Source: JAVBPA01 sp031549925
Lineage (GTDB): Bacteria; Bacillota; Clostridia; Oscillospirales; CAG-272
Direction of reading: 5' to 3'
Length of the DNA: 64,000 bases
NCBI GenBank assembly: GCA_031549925.1
Contig: JAVBPA010000006.1
Coordinates: forward strand, 14,160-78,159
Under the pieces are notes generated by a model. The model saw nothing but the letters and a program-made list of their open reading frames with translations. It was not told the DNA's origin and made no database searches. This document shows, piece by piece, positions 54,889-61,690 of the stretch (within the stretch, counting starts at the first letter, position 1; every line of letters begins with the position of its first letter). A program made the translations under genes and the position numbers.

Positions 54889-57800
54889 ATGTATCAGGAA
54901 TTATTTGAAAAGTTAAATGAACGGCAAATTGAAGCTGTAACGACAACAGAGGGATATGTACGTATTATCGCAGGAGCTGGTTCGGGAAAAACCAAGGCTT
55001 TGACAAACCGTTATGCTTATCTAGTTCGTGCCGCAGGTATTAATCCGGGGAGCATATTATGCGTAACATTTACAAATAAAGCTGCCGGAGAAATGAAAAA
55101 AAGGGTACGTGCGTTGGTAGGGGAAGGTTATGATACTTCTCTTATAACTACATACCACGGTTTTTGCGTTCGTGTACTCAGAGAAAATATCGGACGTTTA
55201 TTTTTCCCGGATAATTTTCAAATTCTCGATACAAATGATCAAAAAACTATTCTTGAGGAAATATATAACGAATTCGAATTAAAACTCGATCATGCTTCCT
55301 TTGAAAAAATAATTGATACCATTGATAAGAAAAAAGCCACTACATCATATGTAGATTACATGATAAGCCGTGATATAAACGCTTCATTGGAAAATTTAAC
55401 TCTTGACGACCGTATTGTTATGCGTTATATGCAAAAACAAAAAAAGATATTCGGTCTTGATTTTAACGACTTGATAAACTTTGTTTTTGTAATGTTTGAA
55501 AGATTTCCGGATGTTAAAAACATGTGGCAGCAAAGACTGGAATATATTCAAGTTGACGAATTTCAAGATTCATCTTCAAGAGAATTAAAATTAATTAATA
55601 TGCTCTCCGAACAAAAAAGAAATTTATTTGTAGTAGGAGATCCGGATCAAAATATATATGAATGGCGCGGTGCAAAAGTTGAAATATTGGTTGATTTTGA
55701 CAGAACTCATCCAAACACCCAAACAATAATAATGGATCAAAATTACCGTTCAACCGCGAGAATTTTAAATGTCGCAAACACTCTTATCGATTATAATAAA
55801 AACAGAATAAAAAAGAATTTATTTAACATAGGAAATACAGGAAACGAGGTTATACATCTTCACGCAAAAAACGAATTAGAAGAATGTCAATGGATAACCA
55901 GTGAAATTAATTATTTAAAACAAAACGGTTATACATATAACAGCATAGCTATATTATATCGTTCCGGATTTTTATCGAGATCAATCGAACAAAATCTGAT
56001 GAATTCTGATATACCATATGAAATTGTCGGAAGTACAAGTTTCTTTAAACGTATGGAAATTGTCGATGCTATTGCTTATTTGAGATTAGTTATGTCCGAT
56101 GACGATATTGCTTTCGCAAGGATAGCGAATACTCCGCGCAGGCAGTTCGGCAAAGTGAGGATGAATTTATTGCGTAATATCGCATCTGACGCAAATCTTC
56201 CTTTGTATGAAACATTAAAAATTCATATGAATATAAATGAATTTTCACATTCCGGAATATCTTCATTAATCGATGTAATAGAAGCTATTCGGTTGGATTT
56301 GGAAAAAATGAGTGTTTCCGAATTATTGAACCGTGTTTTAAATGAAACCGGATATGAACAATATATACGCGAATCAGGAAACATGGATCGGTTTGAAAAT
56401 ATTAATGAATTGAAAAAAATCACATTGGAACATGAACGCAATTGGGGGGAAAAGTTTACTTTAGGAGATTTTTTGCGTCAAATAGCATTGATGAAAGATA
56501 TTGATTCGGAAGAATTTTCCGATAAAGTAAAACTTATGACAATTCACGCGGCAAAAGGACTTGAATTTCCGGTTTGTTTTGTTTTGGGTATGACAGACGG
56601 AATATTTCCTTCATCGCGTACAATTGAAGAACGCGGACAAGCGGGACTTGAAGAAGAAAGACGTCTTTGTTTTGTAGCGGTTACCCGAGCGATGAAAAAA
56701 CTCTATTTGACAGATTCTGAAGGAAGCAATATTACCGGAAACGGGGAAGGAAGTTATAAAAAAGTTCCTTCAAGATTTTTATTTGAAATCGGAGAAAACA
56801 ATTATCGCAGAATTGGCGAAATATCAAAAGAACTTTTAAATGACATTAAAAATAAACCTTCATATATTTCAAATTCACCGAAGCTTTTATCTGTCGGAGA
56901 TCGTGTCGAACATTCGATTTTTGGTTCCGGAACTATTGTCGGTATCGAAAAATCAAGAAATCTATATAACATAAAATTTGACAAAAACAATGAGATAAAA
57001 CCAATATCGACCGATTATGATTTCAAAGCATGGTCTGATGTAATATCTGTTTTAGCTGCGAAAAAATCCGAATTAAATTCTCAGCGGGATTTATTATTAA
57101 AAAATGATATGAAAACGCAAGGTAATGAAGCATCTCAGGAAAATTTAACATCACAAAAAAATGATTTTTTGCATAATGATATTACATTGAAAAATAAAAA
57201 TTCCACCGAACAAAATATTATATCAGAACAGGAAATTTCAAATGAACAAAAAACAAAAAACGAAGATAATGAGAGAAAAAAAGAAGAATTATTTTTAAGT
57301 GAAATAAATAAAATAACAAATGAAATTTCAAAAGAAGAAATAATAAAAAATGAAGTTTTACCTAAAATAGATGAACAGATAAAACTTGATTTTGAAAACA
57401 ATAATAAATATATTGAAACACAAAACGAAAATGAAAAACCAATTCAAAATGTTATAGAAAAAAAACCAAAAAAATATAAAAATGAAGAAGATATAATAAA
57501 CAATTCGTTTGATGAAGATAATTTATGGAAACATAATGACATTCCGCATTCCGGCTGGTCATGCGTAGGTATTATAGATTTGGGAGAACCTTTGGCTACT
57601 TGTAAAATGTGCGGTAAACAAACGATAAGATATATCCATCAAATGCATCACGATAATTATATGGGTTTAATAGGAGCAGGATGTATATGCGCCGGGAAAA
57701 TGGAAGGCAACGAAGAAGCGGCAAAAAAACGTGAAGCCGATTATAAAAACAGGGAAAACAGGCGTAAATCTTTCATATCACATCAAAGAAAAAAAAGCAA

Positions 57801-57963
57801 AAACGGTAACGAATATATAAAATATAAAGATAATTTATTTACGATAATACCGGATAAATATAAAAAAGGATATTACAAAGTTGTTTTTAACGGAGTTTTT
57901 ACAATGCCTTATACATCGGTGGAAGAAGCGCTTTCTGCTGCTTTTGATTTGTATGATGTATAA
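54889..57963 (+). CDS. UvrD/PcrA-like SF1 helicase with C-terminal Cys/His domain
   Basis: About 1024 residues from the ATG at 54889 (TGAGG 8 nt upstream; an ATG at 54865 is also open). Walker A IIAGAGSGKT, motif II QVDEFQDSS, QNYRST, TIHAAKGLEFPVCFV and CFVAVTRAMKKLYL give a complete PcrA-type core (residues 1-~660). Then comes a Tudor-like segment (VGDRVEHSIFGSGTIVGIEK), a long Asn/Glu/Lys-rich linker (about 720-870), and a distinct C-terminal module with CKMC, HQMHH and GAGCICAG. The core unwinds DNA 3'-5'. The C-terminal Cys/His pattern is a likely zinc site, absent from ordinary PcrA, where the C-terminus is normally just the Tudor-like RNA polymerase-binding domain. Confidence 0.88.
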   Translation: MYQELFEKLNERQIEAVTTTEGYVRIIAGAGSGKTKALTNRYAYLVRAAGINPGSILCVTFTNKAAGEMKKRVRALVGEGYDTSLITTYHGFCVRVLRENIGRLFFPDNFQILDTNDQKTILEEIYNEFELKLDHASFEKIIDTIDKKKATTSYVDYMISRDINASLENLTLDDRIVMRYMQKQKKIFGLDFNDLINFVFVMFERFPDVKNMWQQRLEYIQVDEFQDSSSRELKLINMLSEQKRNLFVVGDPDQNIYEWRGAKVEILVDFDRTHPNTQTIIMDQNYRSTARILNVANTLIDYNKNRIKKNLFNIGNTGNEVIHLHAKNELEECQWITSEINYLKQNGYTYNSIAILYRSGFLSRSIEQNLMNSDIPYEIVGSTSFFKRMEIVDAIAYLRLVMSDDDIAFARIANTPRRQFGKVRMNLLRNIASDANLPLYETLKIHMNINEFSHSGISSLIDVIEAIRLDLEKMSVSELLNRVLNETGYEQYIRESGNMDRFENINELKKITLEHERNWGEKFTLGDFLRQIALMKDIDSEEFSDKVKLMTIHAAKGLEFPVCFVLGMTDGIFPSSRTIEERGQAGLEEERRLCFVAVTRAMKKLYLTDSEGSNITGNGEGSYKKVPSRFLFEIGENNYRRIGEISKELLNDIKNKPSYISNSPKLLSVGDRVEHSIFGSGTIVGIEKSRNLYNIKFDKNNEIKPISTDYDFKAWSDVISVLAAKKSELNSQRDLLLKNDMKTQGNEASQENLTSQKNDFLHNDITLKNKNSTEQNIISEQEISNEQKTKNEDNERKKEELFLSEINKITNEISKEEIIKNEVLPKIDEQIKLDFENNNKYIETQNENEKPIQNVIEKKPKKYKNEEDIINNSFDEDNLWKHNDIPHSGWSCVGIIDLGEPLATCKMCGKQTIRYIHQMHHDNYMGLIGAGCICAGKMEGNEEAAKKREADYKNRENRRKSFISHQRKKSKNGNEYIKYKDNLFTIIPDKYKKGYYKVVFNGVFTMPYTSVEEALSAAFDLYDV

Positions 57964-58059
57964 ACATTAAAGATTTTATATAAATCATATTTAAAAATTT
58001 TTATAAAATTCTTTTTATTTGAACCTGATTGAAACAATTTTAATAAAATTCAAAAAAAA

Positions 58060-58102
58060 ATAAAAATTCATGCGAAAATAAAATTCCGCATGAATTTTTT
58101 AT
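58060..58102. terminator. Bidirectional terminator between helicase and corrinoid protein genes
   Basis: AAAATTCATGCG at 58063-58074 pairs with CGCATGAATTTT at 58087-58098, flanked by A's on the left and T's on the right. Confidence 0.8.
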
Positions 58103-58112
58103 ATTGAAATTA

Positions 58113-58745
58113 TTATTTAAAAAACGTAAGAGCTAAATCAGCGGCGGAAGCGGCATCAGAAGTATAACCGTCAGCACCTATTGATTTGCAATATGCGTCA
58201 GTAATCGGAGCTCCGCCTATCATAATCTTTACTTTATCACGGATTCCTTCAGCAACACAGAGATCGACAACATCTTTCATAACACCCATTGTAGTTGTTA
58301 AAAGAGCGGAACAGCATATAACGGTACAACCCTGTTCTTTGCAAGCGCCTACGAATTGTTCGGGAGTAACGTCAACCCCGAGGTCGACAACCTCGATTCC
58401 TTTGCCTTCCATCATCATTTTAACCAAGTTTTTGCCTATGTCATGTAAATCGCCTTTAACTGTTCCTATACATATTTTACCAGCCGGTTTTATGTCTGCG
58501 GAAACAAGATACGGTTTTAATATTTCAACTCCCGCTTTCATAGCTCTTGCAGCGATAAGTACTTCGGGAACATAAACTTCATTGGTTTTAAATTTTTCAC
58601 CGATAACGCTCATTCCGTCAAGAAGTCCGCTTTCAAGAATATCTTTCGGTGCTACGCCGTCCGCAATAGCCTGTTCAACCAGTGTTTTAACATCTTTTGA
58701 TTTACCGGCTTGAAGTTTTTCGGAAATTTCGTTTAATATTGACAT
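58113..58745 (-). CDS. Corrinoid (cobalamin)-binding protein, methyltransferase type
   Basis: 210 residues, as in MtaC/MtbC/MtmC-type corrinoid proteins. An N-terminal helical cap (LVEQAIADGVAPKDILESGLLDGMSVIGEKF) and a Rossmann domain with the cobalt-ligand DxHxxG motif in GDLHDIGKNLVKMM. GLHGIGK-type GTVKGDLHDIG, and CGSALLTTTM-like CCSALLTTTMGVM are present. It carries a methyl group between a substrate methyltransferase and an acceptor. TAGGAGAG precedes the ATG. No methyltransferase or reactivase gene is in the window; it sits after the AraC-type regulator. Confidence 0.93.
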   Translation of the reverse strand: MSILNEISEKLQAGKSKDVKTLVEQAIADGVAPKDILESGLLDGMSVIGEKFKTNEVYVPEVLIAARAMKAGVEILKPYLVSADIKPAGKICIGTVKGDLHDIGKNLVKMMMEGKGIEVVDLGVDVTPEQFVGACKEQGCTVICCSALLTTTMGVMKDVVDLCVAEGIRDKVKIMIGGAPITDAYCKSIGADGYTSDAASAADLALTFFK

Positions 58746-58766
58746 TGTTTCTCTCCTATTAATAAA

Positions 58767-59981
58767 TTATAAATTTCTTTTTTGTTCTCTGTATTTTTTA
58801 GGCGTCATGCCTGTTGTGCGTTTAAAAACTTTATTAAAATAACTTTGGTCAAAAAAACCGACAAGTTCTGATATTTCAAAAATGGAAAGCTGTTCTGATA
58901 ATAATAAAATTTTACTTTTTTCAATTCTTACAGAATTTAAATAATTGTTAAAATTAGTGCCGAGTTCTTCTTTGAATATTTTACTCAAATACGAAGGAGA
59001 TAAATAAATATATTCAGAAACATCATCCAGCGAAATTTTATGCATATAATTTGTTCTAATGAACGATACTGCTTTTGATAGCAAATCTACATGTTTCACT
59101 TCCGCAAAACTGAAAGTTTCTTTTGTGAAATGTTTTAAAATTTCATTCAATGCAAAACAAACTTCGTCAATATTTTGCAATTCATAAAAATCCGACATAA
59201 ATTGCAGGTTGTATTGGTATATATTATTCATATCAGCTCCTCCGTCCAGAGCAGCTCTTGATATGAGGACGCATAACTCCATAGCGCGTATTTTAATTGC
59301 GTTTAAATTATCTGCCGAAGCAAAAAATATATGACCTAATATCTCGTTTAAATATTTACGCGCTTCGGTCGAATTTCCTGTTTGAATTGCATATATAAGT
59401 TGTTTTTCTTTGTCATAAGGATACGGAACGAAACTGTCAACACCTAATATTATACGGGCTTTTATAGATTGTATATAATCGTTTATTTGTTTTTGCTGGA
59501 GTTGTATTTCATTTTGCTTTTTATGCTTGTTATATTCGCTGCCGCCCAAATAACCGGATAAAACAACTAACATATTGGATAAATCGGTTATTATTTCCGG
59601 TTTAAACTGAACAACTGTATCCGAATAAAAATCCAGATCAATGATTTTTTTAGTGTCACCGGTATTTGCATAAGAAAATTCTTTTGCTCCTGTTAAAATG
59701 GGACCTGCCAGTAAAGTATAACATTCATCGCCAGTGTTAACGGTAGTAGTTATAAAAATAAAACCAGCGCTGCAAAAATATATATATTTACCGTCAAAAC
59801 GTTCCGCTTGATATGAAGCATATAAATGGGTTTTTATGCAATCTTCTTTAGCAGGACAATTGTTTAAACATGAAAAACAATTATAAACTATATCTTCATT
59901 TTTGTCGATAACCATAACAGGACATTTTGTTGTATTGTAAAACGATTCAATAAACCGTTCTTTGTCGCAAGACAAAGGCAT
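58767..59981 (-). CDS. AraC-family regulator with PocR-like sensory domain
   Basis: 404 residues. An N-terminal PocR-type sensor (SCLNNCPAKEDCIKTHLYASYQAERF, then YIYFCSAGFIF, cysteine-rich) and a C-terminal double helix-turn-helix of the AraC family (SLDDVSEYIYLSPSYLSKIFKEE and YFNKVFKRTTGMTPKKYREQK). CGGAGGA precedes the ATG. It is transcribed into the corrinoid gene 21 nt downstream, which it probably controls in response to a small molecule that feeds corrinoid methyl transfer. Confidence 0.9.
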   Translation of the reverse strand: MPLSCDKERFIESFYNTTKCPVMVIDKNEDIVYNCFSCLNNCPAKEDCIKTHLYASYQAERFDGKYIYFCSAGFIFITTTVNTGDECYTLLAGPILTGAKEFSYANTGDTKKIIDLDFYSDTVVQFKPEIITDLSNMLVVLSGYLGGSEYNKHKKQNEIQLQQKQINDYIQSIKARIILGVDSFVPYPYDKEKQLIYAIQTGNSTEARKYLNEILGHIFFASADNLNAIKIRAMELCVLISRAALDGGADMNNIYQYNLQFMSDFYELQNIDEVCFALNEILKHFTKETFSFAEVKHVDLLSKAVSFIRTNYMHKISLDDVSEYIYLSPSYLSKIFKEELGTNFNNYLNSVRIEKSKILLLSEQLSIFEISELVGFFDQSYFNKVFKRTTGMTPKKYREQKRNL

Positions 59982-60299
59982 ATAGTAATTTCCTCCGAGT
60001 CACCGTTTTCAATTATATCATAATAATATAAAATAAAATTGTAATATCTTATGATTTTTGGTAATTTGATTCGATTTTAATAAAAAATAATAAAAACAAA
60101 TTATTCATTTTAATAAAACGATTAAAATTATCATTTACATACAGTGAAAATATTTCAACGAATATAATATAACCTTCTGTTAAAATTATAGTCATGAGAT
60201 ATTGTCTTAAAAAAATATTTTAATTAAATAATATATAAAGACGGAATATAGTCATGTAAATTGATAATAATATAATAAATAATAATTAGGTAATATATA
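59982..60299. other. Divergent AT-rich gap between AraC-type regulator and spoIVB
   Basis: 318 nt, very AT-rich, with no open frame and no confident promoter or structured RNA. SpoIVB is expected to depend on sigma-G, but no convincing sigma-G motif could be picked out by eye. A TAGGT-type ribosome site lies 5' of spoIVB. Confidence 0.5.
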
Positions 60300-61535
60300 A
60301 TGAATCGTATTAAAATAAAAAAAATTTTTTTCCCAGCTTTAATATTTCTTTTGGTTTTATTTTGTGTAACTGCCGGAATCTACGATTTTGTAATTCCTCA
60401 AGTTATATCCGCATTTAATCTGAAAGATATATCCGAATGTGTAGGTTATCCTTTTATATCAATAAAATATAATGAACAAGCAGTAAGTGCATCTCTGTCT
60501 CTTCATAACTCCGATAAAATAGAAAGTTATGAAGCTAAAGCGGTTATGCTCGGGGTTATACCTATAAAAGATGTAAAAATAAATATTTACGACCGTTTAT
60601 ATCTATATCCGGGCGGAGGAACTTTCGGAGTAAAACTTCGGACCAGCGGAGTATTGCTTGTGGGAATGTCGGAAGTAAATGAGGGTAATAATAAATCCAA
60701 TCCGGCATACGAAGCAGGATTACGTATACGAGATAATATAATACAAATAAACGGCAGTGATGTCAATACTATTTCGGCAGTTACGGAAATTTTAAATAAT
60801 TGTAACGGTGATCCGCTGCGTTTTACCGTTTTGCGTGATGGAAATTCACTTGATTTTACTTTAAAACCTGTATATTCCAAAGATGACGGCACATACAAAG
60901 CCGGAATTTGGATAAGAGACAGCACCGCCGGAATAGGAACAGTTACATTTATTGATCCGAACAATTTGCAATTCGGAGGACTCGGTCACGGTATTTGTGA
61001 TGTTGATACCGGATTGCTTCTTCCGTTGCTTGAAGGTGATGTAACAGATGTTATATTAAACGGAATAATTAAAGGGCAGGCAGGATCTCCTGGAGAATTA
61101 AAAGGATTTTTCGGTGATAAATTAAACGGAAAATTGTTTAGCAACACAATATCGGGAATATACGGTCAATTTGATAAATTACCTGAAATTTATAATTCGG
61201 AACCGCTTCCGATTGCTCTGAAAGATGAAATTAAAGAGGGTGACGCATACATTTTGTCAACAGACGGCAGCGGAGGAATTTGCAAATATAATATAAAAAT
61301 ATTAAATATTAACCGAAGTCAAAATTCAAACGAAAACCGCAACTTTATTGTAGAAATAACAGATCCGAAACTACTGGAACTGACAGGCGGAATTGTACAG
61401 GGAATGAGCGGCAGTCCTATTATTCAAAATGAGCATATATGCGGAGCGGTAACTCATGTAATGATAAATGATCCGGCAAGAGGTTACGGAATATTTATAG
61501 AAAATATGTTAAACACTATGCAAAAATCATATTAA
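60300..61535 (+). CDS. spoIVB: SpoIVB serine peptidase (sporulation checkpoint)
   Basis: 411 residues. An N-terminal membrane anchor (residues 10-32), a PDZ domain (about 120-200, AYEAGLRIRDNIIQINGSDV), and the SpoIVB peptidase domain with RDSTAGIGTVTFIDP, GGLGHGICD (catalytic His) and VQGMSGSPII (catalytic Ser). In the intermembrane space it activates SpoIVFB/pro-sigma-K during sporulation. It is followed by a terminator and not by spo0A. Confidence 0.92.
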   Translation: MNRIKIKKIFFPALIFLLVLFCVTAGIYDFVIPQVISAFNLKDISECVGYPFISIKYNEQAVSASLSLHNSDKIESYEAKAVMLGVIPIKDVKINIYDRLYLYPGGGTFGVKLRTSGVLLVGMSEVNEGNNKSNPAYEAGLRIRDNIIQINGSDVNTISAVTEILNNCNGDPLRFTVLRDGNSLDFTLKPVYSKDDGTYKAGIWIRDSTAGIGTVTFIDPNNLQFGGLGHGICDVDTGLLLPLLEGDVTDVILNGIIKGQAGSPGELKGFFGDKLNGKLFSNTISGIYGQFDKLPEIYNSEPLPIALKDEIKEGDAYILSTDGSGGICKYNIKILNINRSQNSNENRNFIVEITDPKLLELTGGIVQGMSGSPIIQNEHICGAVTHVMINDPARGYGIFIENMLNTMQKSY

Positions 61536-61539
61536 TGCA

Positions 61540-61592
61540 ATATAGCGGTAAAAATATCGTTTGATTATGGTATTTTTATCGCTTTTATATTT
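61540..61592 (+). terminator. Terminator after spoIVB
   Basis: GCGGTAAAAATA at 61545-61556 pairs with TATTTTTATCGC at 61571-61582 (one G-T pair), then TTTTATATTTT. Confidence 0.75.
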
Positions 61593-61614
61593 TACTGCTT
61601 ATATTTTTTGATTA

Positions 61615-61643
61615 TTGACAATACTAATTGATAAGATTATAAT
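61615..61643 (+). promoter_or_regulatory. Promoter of GH106-like gene
   Basis: TTGACA at 61615-61620, 17-nt spacer, TATAAT at 61638-61643. Perfect consensus. Confidence 0.8.
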
Positions 61644-61690
61644 TGTCTCAAATTTAAAATTAAATTTAAAATAAAAATCATGAAAAAGGT

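Noticed and set aside
58186..58575. 129-codon plus-strand open frame opposite the corrinoid gene
   Set aside because: Mirror of a well-conserved corrinoid-binding protein, and it lacks a ribosome site or homology.
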